64,000 nucleotides of DNA from an uncultured Thiotrichaceae bacterium (GTDB lineage Bacteria > Pseudomonadota > Gammaproteobacteria > Thiotrichales > Thiotrichaceae): contig CALAMO010000006.1 of assembly GCA_937925855.1 (NCBI GenBank), forward strand, positions 62,001-126,000, read 5' to 3'. The position numbers and the translations under genes are program-made. The notes under the pieces were generated by a model. That model did no database searches and was not told the DNA's origin. It worked only from the letters and a program-made list of their open reading frames with translations. Below are positions 18,447-28,185 of this stretch, in pieces. The first letter of the stretch is position 1. Each line of letters opens with the position of its first letter.

Positions 18447-21400
18447 ATGAAAAGAATTCTAATTAATGCGACACAGGCGGAGGAAATTCGCGTCGCAATG
18501 GTCGATGGCCAACGATTGTATGATCTGGACATAGAACATCCGTTCAGAGCACAAAAAAAGGCTAACATCTACAAAGGCATTATCACCCGCATTGAGCCCA
18601 GCCTTGAAGCGGCCTTCGTCAACTATGGCGCACAACGGCACGGCTTCCTTTCTTTCCGCGAAGTCGCGCGTGAGTGCTACCATCCCGATGCTAAAATCGA
18701 CGGCTCTGGCCGACCAAGCATTAAAGACGTACTGCGTGAAGGCCAGGAAATTCTACTCCAGGTTGATAAGGAAGAGCGGGGCAATAAAGGCGCTGCTCTC
18801 ACAACTTATATCAGCCTCGCCGGGCGCTACCTAGTATTAATGCCCAATAACCCACGAGCCGGTGGCGTCTCACGCCGTATCGAGGGCGAAGACCGTCAAC
18901 ACATTAAACAGACCCTGTCAGACCTGAATATACCGGAAGGCATGGGAGCGATTGTGCGTACCGCTGGGGTTGATCGCGAGCTGGAAGAGCTCAGCTGGGA
19001 TCTGGATTACCTTAAAACCATCTGGGAAGCGATTCAGACCGCCTCCAAACAGCATAAGGCTCCCGTCCTGCTTTACCAGGAGAGTAATGTCATCATCCGC
19101 GCGCTGCGCGACTATTTTCGCCGTGACATTGGCGAGATTGTGATTGACGACCCCCAGGTGTATAAGCAGGCCTATGATTTTATGCAGGCGGTAATGCCGC
19201 ATAATCTGCGCAAACTTAAGCAGTACAAAGACAGCACGCCGCTGTTCAGCCGCTACCAGATAGAACACCAAATCGAAACCGCCTTCCAACGTGAAGTGCA
19301 TCTGCCTTCTGGCGGTGCCATCGTGATTGATCACACCGAAGCGCTGCTGTCCATCGACATTAACTCGGCCCGCGCCACCAAAGGCAAAGGCATCGAGGAA
19401 ACCGCACTTAATACCAATCTGGAAGCCGCTGATGAAATTGCACGCCAACTGCGCCTGCGCGACCTGGGCGGCCTGATCGTCATCGATTTCATCGATATGC
19501 TGCCCAGCAAACACCAACGCGAAGTGGAGCGTCGCCTCAAAGAAGCGCTGAAGGTCGACCGCGCCCGCGTTCAGGTCGGACGTATTTCACGCTTTGGGCT
19601 GTTAGAAATGTCACGTCAACGCCTGCGGCCCTCTCTCGGTGAATCCAGCCAGATTGTCTGCCCACGTTGCACCGGACATGGTAGCATCCGCAATACAGAC
19701 TCCTTAGCGCTATCGATCCTGCGCCTGATGGAAGAGGAATCAATGAAGGAAATGACGGGCCAAGTCACCGCGCATCTGCCGGTGCCGGTCGCCACCTTCC
19801 TGCTAAACGAAAAACGCGATGCGCTTGCCGACGTGCAAAAACGCCGCAAAATCCAGCTGACGATCATCCCTAATCCCCATATGGATACGCCGCATTTTGA
19901 AATTACCCGGCTGCGTACCGACGAGATGCAGGACATGGGCGCAAGCTACACCCAAATTGCAACGCCTCCCGACCCTTTAAGCAACGGCGAAACTGAAGCC
20001 GAAGACCCAGCGGCCAAAGCACCGGAAGCGGCAGTGGTTGGCAATGTCATTCATAGCCAGCCTGCGCCGCAGATAGAAAAGAAAGTAACGCCTGCTCCGG
20101 TAGAAACTGCCGCCGAAGAAGCATTGGATACGCAAAAAAATACCAGCCTGGTGCGACGCTTATTGCACAGCCTGTTTGGCAATAATGAAAAAGCTGAAGA
20201 GCCAGAGACAGTAGTCAAGGCTGCGCAGTCAACCACGTACAAGGCGGACACAACCGATAGAAATCGTCCGCCCAGACGCAACACCACGAATAAGCCTAAC
20301 CCTCGAAAAAAGAGCGCTGATTCATCCGGCGACAGCAAGCCACAAAATCGCCGCACCCGAGGTGGCCGCAAACAAAATGATGCAAGCGATGGCCAAAACC
20401 AGTCGAGTCATACGGCGGCGGACAGTAAGAACAGACGCAACAACCGGCAACAACCTGCCAAAGAGCGCCAGCAGTCCGCTAAAGTGGGCAACACATCCCC
20501 AGACCCCGCCCAGGACACACCAGCGGCTACAACGCCGGAACGGACAGACAAACGCAATAACCGGCGCGGTGGCCGCAGGCATGATCGTGACCGCAAGACC
20601 TCTGATAAAGCAGCGGCAGGCAGCACCGCCAGCCAAAGCACAGGGACTAGCAACAGTAACAACACGCCGCTGGAAATCACCTTGACGGCACCGACTGACA
20701 ACACGGCCACGCCGCAAAACAGCGGTAGCACCCCTAGAAACAATCGGCGCAGCAGAGGCAAAACCCCACCAACCAACCGCGGCACAGCGGCTAATAAGTC
20801 TGATACAGCAGCGGAAAATCAGGCTACTTCAGCACCAGCTGAGGTCCATAGCCACACCACAGAAAATAACGCAGGCACCGATGCATCTGCGGCCAAAGCT
20901 TCCGCCACAGGCAGCAGCAGTCAAACACCCGCAGAGAAAGCGGTCAAAACTACCCACGCAGCGACTGTGACAGCGGCAACATCGCCTGCAACAGCGTCCA
21001 AAACTGAAGCAGCAGCTAATACCACAGAGAATGCCACAGAGCAGAAAAGCCGCGCACCGAAGACAACGCCGAACGCTCCAATAGCAGCCACATCAGCAGA
21101 AGCCACTCAGAGCAACGGTGATAAACGGGCCAGTGGTGATACTGAAAAACCACAGAGTCGAACCAAAAAACCCCGTAATAATAATCGACGCAAACCTGCT
21201 AAAACCGCTGAAACACAGGAACCCCTGGTCATTGATCTAGTTCCCAGAAAGCCTGCCAAAAGTGAGCGGGTACAGCGTGCGGCTAGCACCTCGGCAACCG
21301 CAAAAGTGGCTGATGCACCAGCGGGCAGGAGCCCCTCGAATGAGGCAGCAACATCGGCTCAGCCAGCGCAGTCACCTGCAAAAAAGCCAGCTACTAGACC

Positions 21401-21989
21401 TACGAAGTCGGCTGAGGCAAGCACGCCCACACCAGTAACATCGGCCGCTACCGCCACTAGGCCAGCCGCCGCTCGCCCAGCAACTACGCCTCAGGCAAAC
21501 GCAGAAGCCAAGCCCGCAACGACACCCGCTAAAACTACGGCAGCATCCGCAGCAGCTCACAGCGCAAAGCCTGCCGACAAACCTGCCGCTGCTAGCAATA
21601 CTGCCACAACGGCGGCACCGAAACCTGCCGCTAGCAGGACCACCACAGCGGCGGCACCGAAATCCTCGGCTCATGGCAACACCGCAGCTGTTGCGGCACC
21701 CAGAGCTACTGATAAGCCTATAGTGGCAGCGACTACGGCTGTATCAAAACCTACCGGCAACCCTGCACCAAATGGCAATATTGCGCCAAAACCTGCTGAT
21801 AAGCCTATGGCTAATGGCAACATTGCGCCAAAATCTGCCGACAGACCTGTAGCTACTCGCAACACCACAGCGGTAGCAGCACCCAAGCCTGCTGACAAGC
21901 CGGTGACTGCCAGTAATGCCACCGCGCCAGAGCCGGCAGCGGCCAAACCCGCTGCAAAGAAACCCGTTTGGATGCATAGCGAGGACTAG
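18447..21989 (+). CDS. rne: Ribonuclease E
   Basis: The main endoribonuclease for mRNA decay and rRNA/tRNA processing, and the scaffold of the degradosome. At 1180 residues it is longer than the Escherichia coli enzyme (1061). The N-terminal half is canonical: S1 domain at about 35-120 ([18 protein letters not shown]), the DNase-I-like active region with [14 protein letters not shown] and IVIDFIDML, and the Zn-link CPRCTGHGS near residue 407. From about residue 520 the protein is disordered and low-complexity, first Arg/Asn/Lys-rich ([21 protein letters not shown]; likely RNA binding), then Ala/Thr/Pro/Lys-rich. The last 150 residues contain degenerate [15 protein letters not shown] units. 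I cannot identify partner-binding microdomains with certainty. Confidence 0.97.
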   Translation: MKRILINATQAEEIRVAMVDGQRLYDLDIEHPFRAQKKANIYKGIITRIEPSLEAAFVNYGAQRHGFLSFREVARECYHPDAKIDGSGRPSIKDVLREGQEILLQVDKEERGNKGAALTTYISLAGRYLVLMPNNPRAGGVSRRIEGEDRQHIKQTLSDLNIPEGMGAIVRTAGVDRELEELSWDLDYLKTIWEAIQTASKQHKAPVLLYQESNVIIRALRDYFRRDIGEIVIDDPQVYKQAYDFMQAVMPHNLRKLKQYKDSTPLFSRYQIEHQIETAFQREVHLPSGGAIVIDHTEALLSIDINSARATKGKGIEETALNTNLEAADEIARQLRLRDLGGLIVIDFIDMLPSKHQREVERRLKEALKVDRARVQVGRISRFGLLEMSRQRLRPSLGESSQIVCPRCTGHGSIRNTDSLALSILRLMEEESMKEMTGQVTAHLPVPVATFLLNEKRDALADVQKRRKIQLTIIPNPHMDTPHFEITRLRTDEMQDMGASYTQIATPPDPLSNGETEAEDPAAKAPEAAVVGNVIHSQPAPQIEKKVTPAPVETAAEEALDTQKNTSLVRRLLHSLFGNNEKAEEPETVVKAAQSTTYKADTTDRNRPPRRNTTNKPNPRKKSADSSGDSKPQNRRTRGGRKQNDASDGQNQSSHTAADSKNRRNNRQQPAKERQQSAKVGNTSPDPAQDTPAATTPERTDKRNNRRGGRRHDRDRKTSDKAAAGSTASQSTGTSNSNNTPLEITLTAPTDNTATPQNSGSTPRNNRRSRGKTPPTNRGTAANKSDTAAENQATSAPAEVHSHTTENNAGTDASAAKASATGSSSQTPAEKAVKTTHAATVTAATSPATASKTEAAANTTENATEQKSRAPKTTPNAPIAATSAEATQSNGDKRASGDTEKPQSRTKKPRNNNRRKPAKTAETQEPLVIDLVPRKPAKSERVQRAASTSATAKVADAPAGRSPSNEAATSAQPAQSPAKKPATRPTKSAEASTPTPVTSAATATRPAAARPATTPQANAEAKPATTPAKTTAASAAAHSAKPADKPAAASNTATTAAPKPAASRTTTAAAPKSSAHGNTAAVAAPRATDKPIVAATTAVSKPTGNPAPNGNIAPKPADKPMANGNIAPKSADRPVATRNTTAVAAPKPADKPVTASNATAPEPAAAKPAAKKPVWMHSED
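21550..21930 (+). repeat. Degenerate Ala/Pro/Lys repeat in RNase E tail
   Basis: Coding repeats of the form APKPADKP(V/M/A), interspersed with GNIAPK and NTTAVAAPK, recur at least six times. The DNA repeats (aaacctgctgataagcct-like units) are imperfect, so the array is old or under amino-acid-level constraint rather than a fresh tandem duplication. Confidence 0.6.
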
Positions 21990-22045
21990 GGTAAAGCCGT
22001 AAACCACCCGTTACCACCGACTGAGGTGCTGATCGAAACACTCCG

Positions 22046-22070
22046 CCCGGCCACTGTTTAAGTGGTCGGG
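22046..22070 (+). terminator. Stem-loop downstream of rne
   Basis: CCCGGCCACT and AGTGGTCGGG form a ten-base-pair stem (one G-T pair) with a GTTTA loop, 56 bases after the rne stop. There is no U tract, so it may be a 3' stabiliser or a weak terminator. Confidence 0.45.
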
Positions 22071-22166
22071 TCGGTTCTAGCAGGCTTTTCGAGGCGCAAG
22101 CAAGTTTACCCACAGTTACGTAATCACCCATCAAATAGCTTGACTCAAACCGCTGACAGTGAACTT

Positions 22167-22188
22167 TTTAGTCGCAAGTGCGACTAAA
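22167..22188. promoter_or_regulatory. Perfect palindrome, candidate operator
   Basis: TTTAGTCGCA and its exact reverse complement TGCGACTAAA are separated by AG. The two-base spacer is too short for an RNA hairpin to use the full stem, so a homodimeric DNA-binding protein site is more likely. It lies 46 bases before the ATG of the lipoprotein gene at 22234. Confidence 0.45.
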
Positions 22189-22207
22189 TTACCCTATGAT
22201 AAAAAAA

Positions 22208-22223
22208 TATTATTAGAATAATA
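22208..22223. promoter_or_regulatory. AT-rich palindrome before lipoprotein gene
   Basis: TATTATT and AATAATA flank AG in a perfect 16-base palindrome that ends 10 bases before the lipoprotein ATG. It contains -10-like sequence (TATTAT), so it may be promoter as well as operator. Confidence 0.3.
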
Positions 22224-22233
22224 GGGCAATATA

Positions 22234-23379
22234 ATGAAAACACTCATTCTTTTAACAGCAATCACTGGCCTGTTGACGGCCTGTGTTTCGCCCGTGCCGG
22301 TCGCTAATAACACAACAACGCTGTACCCCGCTCGCTTCGCGGTTTTTGTCCCGCAACTACCACAGCTGCCTGTCATACCGGTGCCTATTGCGGCTACGAC
22401 ACAAAATCACACCAATAGGGCAACGGCTATTCTGCCTGCACCGCTGAGTAGAACACCCCAGGCAATGCCGATTGCCTACAATAAACGCTTGGTGCAGCCA
22501 TCCGTTCAACAGGTGCCCGTATTGTCGCCAACCGTCAACAAACAGCCACCACTGCGCCCAACCGCAGCGACTCGGCTTCCAGCCCAGGCAATAACGGCCA
22601 ACAGGCTCAGAGCGGCACAAATCCCTAACAACCGTCAGCATAAGGTACAGGACTTAAATTGGATCGCTCAGCGTATTCTTCGTAACCAAGCCAACGATAC
22701 TGCGGCCCCCTTAGTTCGCTGGAACACAACAGAAAATTTTGCCACTTTAGGCTTGGGCCAATTTATCTGGTACCCCAGCGGTAAAACCGGACGCTTCCGC
22801 GAAACGTTTCCGGCTTACCTGGATTATGTCAAAGCACATAATATTCCACTACCGGCATGGCTAGCCCAACGCGCCCAACACGGCGGGCCATGGCCAGATA
22901 GCACGGCATTCAAGAACGCGCGAACTGACCAACAAATGCAGGAACTCGATAACTTCCTGCGCAAGACACTGAATCTACAGGCTAATTTTATGGCGCTACA
23001 GCTCACGCAGGCTATACCCCAGCGCATTAACCAACTGCCTCTTAAAGAACGCCAGCAGGCACTGCGTGCGTATAACACCATGATAAAAACACCCGGTGGC
23101 CTTTATCCACTGCTTGATTACGTGCAGTTTCAAGGCGATGGTGCCAATCCAGCAGAGCGCTATAACAATAAAGGCTGGGGGCTATTACAGGTCTTACAAA
23201 ACATGGATTCCGTGCAGCCTGGGCCGGGTGCACTGGCTGAGTTTATGCGTGCTGCCGATGATACACTGGTCACTCGCATCGCTAACGCGCCAGCAGAGCG
23301 GCGCGAGGCACGCTTACTGGATAACTGGCTACAGCGGGTCAATACCTACCGCCCACCACGCAAAGCGGCACGCTCATAG
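22234..23379 (+). CDS. Lipoprotein of unknown function
   Basis: 381 residues. The N-terminus is a lipoprotein signal with lipobox LTAC (Cys at 17) followed by Val-Ser, so it should be sorted to the outer membrane. Residues about 20-130 are a Pro/Gln/Asn/Thr-rich linker. Residues 135-375 form a compact domain with DLNWIAQRI, LGLGQFIWYPSGKTGRFRETFPAYLDYV and YNNKGWGLLQVLQNM, which I do not recognise as a named family. GQFIWYP and NNKGWG are loosely reminiscent of muramidase-like folds, but no catalytic residues can be assigned. Two palindromes precede it and a strong convergent stem follows it. The Shine-Dalgarno is weak (GGGCAATATA). Confidence 0.8.
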   Translation: MKTLILLTAITGLLTACVSPVPVANNTTTLYPARFAVFVPQLPQLPVIPVPIAATTQNHTNRATAILPAPLSRTPQAMPIAYNKRLVQPSVQQVPVLSPTVNKQPPLRPTAATRLPAQAITANRLRAAQIPNNRQHKVQDLNWIAQRILRNQANDTAAPLVRWNTTENFATLGLGQFIWYPSGKTGRFRETFPAYLDYVKAHNIPLPAWLAQRAQHGGPWPDSTAFKNARTDQQMQELDNFLRKTLNLQANFMALQLTQAIPQRINQLPLKERQQALRAYNTMIKTPGGLYPLLDYVQFQGDGANPAERYNNKGWGLLQVLQNMDSVQPGPGALAEFMRAADDTLVTRIANAPAERREARLLDNWLQRVNTYRPPRKAARS

Positions 23380-23408
23380 TTCGCAGCCACTAGGCCACGT
23401 AAAACAGT

Positions 23409-23446
23409 ACTTGAGCAGCATGTGCTAGGGCGCATGCTGCTCAAGT
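23409..23446. terminator. Bidirectional 14-bp stem between lipoprotein gene and scpB
   Basis: ACTTGAGCAGCATG (23409-23422) is exactly inverted as CATGCTGCTCAAGT (23433-23446) with a ten-base loop. The loop contains the scpB stop codon and one arm encodes the last ScpB residues (EQHA). There is no U run, but the stem is strong and lies between converging genes. Confidence 0.55.
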
Positions 23447-24063
23447 TCGGCTGCAACGGTTGTGGCGGGGTCTGGTTGTGCTTCAGAGCCTGGTGGTAAA
23501 CTTTTCAGCAAATCCAGCTGCAGACTCACCTGATCCAAGGATTTGATTTCCGCCAGACTAGGCAGCTCATCTAAGGATTTGAGATTAAAATAATCCAAAA
23601 ACAACCGTGTCGTTCCCAACATTTCCGGGCGACCCGGCACTTCTTTGTGGCCCAGCACCCGAATCCATTCTCGCTCCAATAGGGTTTTAATCACATTGGC
23701 ATTCGTGCTGACCCCACGGACTTCTTCAATTTCGCCGCGAGTAATTGGCTGACGCCACGCAATCAGCGCCAGTGTTTCCAGTAGTGCCTTAGAATACTTC
23801 GCCGGTTTCTCCTCGTAGTGGCGCGCCACCCAACGCTGAAAATCGCCACGAGTCTGCAAGCGATAGCCCGCCCCCGTTTCAGTCAGGTCGAAACTACGCG
23901 CCGCACACTTCAATTTCAACTGCGCCAAGCCCTCACGGATCACCGCTCGACTAATTCCTTCCTCCGGCGCAAAGTAGTTTTCCAAGCGCTCGATGGATAG
24001 CGGTTTATCTGCTGTCAGCAGAATAGCCTCCAGCACTAGGGGCAATTGATTAAGTGCAGACAC
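23425..24063 (-). CDS. scpB: Segregation and condensation protein B
   Basis: The winged-helix kleisin-interacting subunit of the SMC-ScpAB condensin, acting in chromosome segregation. 212 residues. Family features are LTADKPLSIERLENYF at the N-terminus, LETLALIAWRQPITRGEIEEVRGV and GRPEMLGTTRLFLDYFNLKSLDELP. The start is GTG with AGGTGA close upstream. scpA, normally adjacent and upstream, is not here: the upstream gene is rnhB, 73 bases away on the same strand. The gene may be read from the end of the envelope operon. Confidence 0.95.
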   Translation of the reverse strand: MSALNQLPLVLEAILLTADKPLSIERLENYFAPEEGISRAVIREGLAQLKLKCAARSFDLTETGAGYRLQTRGDFQRWVARHYEEKPAKYSKALLETLALIAWRQPITRGEIEEVRGVSTNANVIKTLLEREWIRVLGHKEVPGRPEMLGTTRLFLDYFNLKSLDELPSLAEIKSLDQVSLQLDLLKSLPPGSEAQPDPATTVAAELEQHAP

Positions 24064-24135
24064 ACATCACCTATGATTGACCAGTTGAGTTTGTATTATA
24101 GCACCACAAGTAGACAGCACTTCAGGCGGATACTG

Positions 24136-24723
24136 TCAGTTCACCGGGCCAGCAGAAGGCAACAGCAGCTGGACTGGCCGAAAACTACGGCGATGAATCG
24201 GTAGCACACCGTATTGTTGCAGCGCCTTTAGATGCTGTGGCGTCGGGTACCCCTTATGGCGGCTAAACCCATAGTCGGGGTAGCGCTCATCCCACGCAGT
24301 CATCTCAGCATCACGAGTAACTTTCGCCAGTATTGAGGCTGCACTAATCGCCGGAATCAGGCCATCACCGCCCACAATAGCACGCATCGTGTAGGGCCCC
24401 TGTGGGCAACAATTACCATCGATCAGCACACGATCTGGGGTGATGGATAACTGATCCAGCGCCCTCCGCATCGCCAACAGCGTGGCCTGTAAGATATTAA
24501 GGCGGTCAATTTCAGCCGGTTCAGCCCGCCCAATGCTCCAGGCTAGCGCATGCTGTTTGATTTCTTGCGCCAACAAGACACGCTTTTTTGCCGTCAGCTT
24601 TTTGGAGTCAGCTAAGCCTGCAATTGGATGGGCAGGGTCTAGTATGACCGCCGCTGTTACCACCGGCCCAGCCAAAGGCCCGCGCCCGACTTCATCCACA
24701 CCTGCCACTAATTCAATCGCCAT
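24136..24723 (-). CDS. rnhB: Ribonuclease HII
   Basis: Removes ribonucleotides and RNA primers from DNA-RNA hybrids. About 195 residues from the ATG at 24723, which gives the usual [19 protein letters not shown] start. The catalytic acidic DEVGRG motif is at residues 10-15, with [12 protein letters not shown] near 130 and [14 protein letters not shown] near 155. The start lies within the 3' end of lpxB (11-base overlap), as in many proteobacteria. Confidence 0.95.
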   Translation of the reverse strand: MAIELVAGVDEVGRGPLAGPVVTAAVILDPAHPIAGLADSKKLTAKKRVLLAQEIKQHALAWSIGRAEPAEIDRLNILQATLLAMRRALDQLSITPDRVLIDGNCCPQGPYTMRAIVGGDGLIPAISAASILAKVTRDAEMTAWDERYPDYGFSRHKGYPTPQHLKALQQYGVLPIHRRSFRPVQLLLPSAGPVN

Positions 24724-25870
24724 CAAAATGCGCCAGTATTGCCCGCGCAGCAGACGCACTCGCATCGCAACGCAGCTCAGCGTGCAACGCACGAAAACGC
24801 TGCATAATATACCGCTGGCGCTGCACCGGCAGGGTCATTAAGCGTTCAACTTCGGCCACCAATCTATCGGCGGAAACATCATCCTGTAATACCTCAGCCA
24901 CCAGCGGCTCTCCGGCCAAATTATTCGGCAAGGTGACATACTTCACTTTAAGCAGACGAAACGTCTTTAGCACCCAAGCAGTCAAGCGCGACAAGCGATA
25001 GGCCGCCACCATTAAACGCCCACAGAGCATGCCTTCCAACACCGCCGTGCCGGATGCCAGCAGCACATAATCAGCGGCCTGCATGAGTTCACGCGACTGA
25101 CCGCGAATATAAATCACTTCTAAATCAGGCGCATGCGCCAAGCGCTGCTGCTCCAACATGGCCTCAAACTGAGGTCGTGCCAATGGAATCACCAGCTGCA
25201 AATCAGGATAACGTTTCTGCAAACAAGCCGCCGTCACCAAAAAGCAAGTACCTAAGCGCTGTATCTCATGCTGACGACTGCCGGGCAGTATGGCCAACAG
25301 TCTGCGCTGCTGATCCAACTGCAGCACTGAGCGTACTGCTTGACGCCCCACATCAAATTCGATTTCATCAGCTAGCGGATGCCCGACATAACAGACCGGC
25401 ACCTGATAGCGCTGGTAAAACGCTGCCTCGAACGGGAACAGCGTCAGCATCAAATCAATATGACCCTGAATTTTTTTAACACGCCGTTCGCGCCAAGCCC
25501 ACACCGAGGGACTGATGTAATGAGTCGTGGGGATACCCAACGCATGTAATTTGCGCGCTAATGGTAAATTAAAGTCCGGCGCATCCACGCCGATAAACAA
25601 ATCCGGCGGCTGGTCACGCCAATGGCGAATCAATCTGCGCCTTATGCTCAGTAATTCCGGGAGGTGCGACACGGTCTCTGTCAAGCCCATCACCGATAAG
25701 GCGTCTAGCGGCGCCAAACACTCACAGCCCGCCGCCAGCATCTCTGGCCCGGCCACACCTTCAAACTCAAGCGTTGGACACTGTTGGCGTAGCGCATAGA
25801 TCAAGCGCGCCGCCAACAAATCACCCGACAGCTCACCCGCAATAATCGCAATCCGTCGGAGCTGCGTCAT
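24713..25870 (-). CDS. lpxB: Lipid-A-disaccharide synthase
   Basis: The GT19 glycosyltransferase joining UDP-diacylglucosamine and lipid X to the lipid A disaccharide at the inner membrane. About 385 residues from [23 protein letters not shown]; the 11-residue longer start is less likely because this ATG overlaps the lpxA stop (TGATG). Typical motifs are [33 protein letters not shown] and LPGSRQHEI. It is co-transcribed with lpxA and rnhB. Confidence 0.96.
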   Translation of the reverse strand: MTQLRRIAIIAGELSGDLLAARLIYALRQQCPTLEFEGVAGPEMLAAGCECLAPLDALSVMGLTETVSHLPELLSIRRRLIRHWRDQPPDLFIGVDAPDFNLPLARKLHALGIPTTHYISPSVWAWRERRVKKIQGHIDLMLTLFPFEAAFYQRYQVPVCYVGHPLADEIEFDVGRQAVRSVLQLDQQRRLLAILPGSRQHEIQRLGTCFLVTAACLQKRYPDLQLVIPLARPQFEAMLEQQRLAHAPDLEVIYIRGQSRELMQAADYVLLASGTAVLEGMLCGRLMVAAYRLSRLTAWVLKTFRLLKVKYVTLPNNLAGEPLVAEVLQDDVSADRLVAEVERLMTLPVQRQRYIMQRFRALHAELRCDASASAARAILAHFDGD

Positions 25871-26640
25871 CAGCGAATCAGGCCACGCTGACTCTGGTGA
25901 CAAAAATCAATGAGCTTGCGCACCTCAGCATATGCACCATACTGGCTCTCTATGCGCGCAACCGCTTCCTGTAAGGGCAGATTGCGCCGATATAACAGGC
26001 GATAAGCCTCATGAATCCGTTGAATCGACTCAGCGCTAAACTGATGTCGACGTAACCCTTCTTTATTCACACTTCTCGGTTCCGCCGGAGCACCCGTCGC
26101 CATCACATAAGGCGGCAAGTCCTTCGCTAGGGCACTGCCCATGCCGGTAAACGCATAGTCACCGACCACACAGAACTGATGCACCAGCGTAAACCCCCCC
26201 AAAATAGCAAAATCCCGCACCTCAACGTGCCCAGCCAGCGTCGCGTTATTCGCAAAAATGGTGTGATTGCCGACCCTGCAATCATGCGCGATATGGACAT
26301 AAGCCATAATCCAATTATCGTCCCCCAGCACGGTCTTGCCTTTGTCCTGCGCGGTGCCACGGTTAATCGTGCACCCTTCCCGAATCACGTTGCGCTCACC
26401 GATAATCAGCTCAGTCGCCTCACCAGCGAATTTCTTATCCTGGGGCGCTGCGCCAATTGAAGCGAACTGATAAATCTGATTATCGGCTCCCAGTCGCGTT
26501 GGGCCATCGATCACAACATGTGGCCCGATTTGACAGCCACTGCCAATGTGCACATCCGCACCGATGACCGCATATGGCCCCACCGTAACACCCTCAGCGA
26601 TTTCAGCCTGTGGATCGATAATCGCACTCGGATGAATCAT
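25870..26640 (-). CDS. lpxA: UDP-N-acetylglucosamine acyltransferase
   Basis: Catalyses the first lipid A step, O-acylation of UDP-GlcNAc from acyl-ACP. About 256 residues from MIHPSAIIDPQAEIAEGV. The N-terminal two thirds are hexapeptide repeats forming a beta-helix. The catalytic His is probably within YVHIAHDCRVG near residue 125. The C-terminal helical domain includes EAYRLLYRRNLPLQEAV. Its start is 11 bases after the fabZ stop. Confidence 0.96.
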   Translation of the reverse strand: MIHPSAIIDPQAEIAEGVTVGPYAVIGADVHIGSGCQIGPHVVIDGPTRLGADNQIYQFASIGAAPQDKKFAGEATELIIGERNVIREGCTINRGTAQDKGKTVLGDDNWIMAYVHIAHDCRVGNHTIFANNATLAGHVEVRDFAILGGFTLVHQFCVVGDYAFTGMGSALAKDLPPYVMATGAPAEPRSVNKEGLRRHQFSAESIQRIHEAYRLLYRRNLPLQEAVARIESQYGAYAEVRKLIDFCHQSQRGLIR

Positions 26641-26651
26641 TGTGTGCCGAA

Positions 26652-27101
26652 TCACAAAGCACCCTCTTTCGCCGCACACATTAACTCAGCACTCGCCACC
26701 AGCTGGCCATCAACCGTCGCTTTGGTCTCAAACACCCACATAATACCCCGACGGCGTATAATACTGGCCTCTAACAGCAGCTGATCACCCGGCTCCACCT
26801 GGCGCTTAAAACGGGCTTTATCCACCGCAACCAGCATGTACAAAATATTTTCTGAGGGGTTTTCATCCATAGTACGAAAACCAAGCAGACCCGTGGCCTG
26901 GGCCAACGCCTCAATAATCAACACACCCGGCATAATGGGCTTATCAGGAAAATGGCCGTTAAAAAAAGGCTCATTCACACTGACATTCTTCAGGGCGCGG
27001 ATCGACTTCCCCGGCTCTAGCGCCACCACCTTATCCACCAGCAAGAACGGGTAGCGATGGGCGAGAAAACGTTTAATATCATTCACATTCATGGTAATCA
27101 T
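26652..27101 (-). CDS. fabZ: 3-hydroxyacyl-ACP dehydratase FabZ
   Basis: A hot-dog-fold dehydratase of type II fatty acid synthesis. About 149 residues from MITMNVNDIKRFLAHRYPF; the ATG at 27101 has AGGAG seven bases upstream, better than the next ATG three codons in. The catalytic His is in FNGHFPDKPIMPGVLIIEA near residue 55 and Glu in the same segment. Its place between lpxD and lpxA links fatty-acid and lipid A flux. Confidence 0.96.
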   Translation of the reverse strand: MITMNVNDIKRFLAHRYPFLLVDKVVALEPGKSIRALKNVSVNEPFFNGHFPDKPIMPGVLIIEALAQATGLLGFRTMDENPSENILYMLVAVDKARFKRQVEPGDQLLLEASIIRRRGIMWVFETKATVDGQLVASAELMCAAKEGAL

Positions 27102-27114
27102 TGACTCGCTCCTG

Positions 27115-28182
27115 TTAGCTGTCGCTGTCACAGCATGGGTTAGCGGTCTGCATAGGCAGTTGGGCCGCAAGCTGCTGCTCCAAAGCCTTAACCCGCTGAT
27201 TCAGTTTCTCTAACTGACGCAATCGCACCGCATTTTTACGCCACACCGCATTCGCCTCAGCTGGCATACCGGACGAGTAAACACCCGGCTCTTTAATCGC
27301 ATTAATCACCATACTGTTGCCGGTGATGGTCACATGGTCGGCAATGCTTAAATGCCCAGCAATGGAACAGGTACCCGCAATCCGACAGTGGCGGCCAATG
27401 CTGACGCTGCCTGCAATCGCCGTGCAGGCTGCAACTGCGGTGTGCTCACCAATCTGTACGTTATGGCCGATCTGGATCAGATTATCCAACTTCACCCCAT
27501 TGCCCAGCACGGTAGACCCCATCGCAGCACGGTCTACCGTCGTGTTCGCACCCACCTCAACATCATCACCCAACACGACATTGCCCACCTGGGGTATTTT
27601 ATACCAACCCGTCGGCTGTGGCACAAAGCCAAAACCATCGGCTCCTAGCACCACACCGGAATGCAAGATCACCCGCGCGCCTGTGCGGGTATCAGCCGCC
27701 AGCGTCACATTGGCATGGAAGTAATTATCCGGCCCCACCTGACAATCCGCACCCACCACGCATCCTGCTTTTAAGACAGTGCCCGCCCCAATCACCGCAC
27801 CGGACTCAACCACGACCCGTGGCCCAATGTGAACGCCCTCACCTAACACCACGTCATCAGCGAGCACTGCCGAAGCGGCAATACCTGGTGCAGGTAAGCT
27901 AGAGGGATAAAGTAGGCCGACGACCTGCGCATAGGTCAGATAAGGATCAGGGCTAAGCAGGCAGTTGCCTGCATACTCATCCGCCAATGACGGCGGTAGA
28001 ATCAGCGCGCCTGCTGCACTGTCCGCCAGATAGCGGACATATTTTCTGTCGCGAATGAAGCTAATATCGGTCGCACCGGCCTGCTCAAGCGGTGCCGCTG
28101 CATAAATTTCATAACCGCCCTCACCCCGCAGCGTAGTGCCAGTCGCGACGGCCAGTGACTGTAACGTCAGAACACCTGCCAT
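27115..28182 (-). CDS. lpxD: UDP-3-O-acylglucosamine N-acyltransferase
   Basis: Adds the N-linked hydroxyacyl chain in lipid A synthesis. 355 residues: an N-terminal uridine-binding domain (about 1-100), a long left-handed beta-helix of hexapeptide repeats (about 105-310) with [15 protein letters not shown], and a C-terminal helix rich in Leu/Gln. The catalytic His is expected in [10 protein letters not shown] near residue 250. It lies 3 bases after skp. Confidence 0.96.
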   Translation of the reverse strand: MAGVLTLQSLAVATGTTLRGEGGYEIYAAAPLEQAGATDISFIRDRKYVRYLADSAAGALILPPSLADEYAGNCLLSPDPYLTYAQVVGLLYPSSLPAPGIAASAVLADDVVLGEGVHIGPRVVVESGAVIGAGTVLKAGCVVGADCQVGPDNYFHANVTLAADTRTGARVILHSGVVLGADGFGFVPQPTGWYKIPQVGNVVLGDDVEVGANTTVDRAAMGSTVLGNGVKLDNLIQIGHNVQIGEHTAVAACTAIAGSVSIGRHCRIAGTCSIAGHLSIADHVTITGNSMVINAIKEPGVYSSGMPAEANAVWRKNAVRLRQLEKLNQRVKALEQQLAAQLPMQTANPCCDSDS

Positions 28183-28185
28183 TAT

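Noticed and set aside
18918..19517. Antisense frame of 199 codons in rne
   Set aside because: Shadow of the highly conserved catalytic half of RNase E; no start signals.
21550..21930. Possible CRISPR or intergenic tandem array
   Set aside because: Repeats are in frame, degenerate and coding; spacers are not unique units of constant length.
20322..21946. Several antisense frames rich in Val/Leu/Cys/Arg opposite the RNase E tail
   Set aside because: Caused by the biased Ala/Pro/Thr codon use of the sense strand; no family resemblance.
23096..23428. Plus-strand frame of 110 codons at the end of the lipoprotein gene
   Set aside because: Out-of-frame shadow of the lipoprotein gene, running into the terminator stem.
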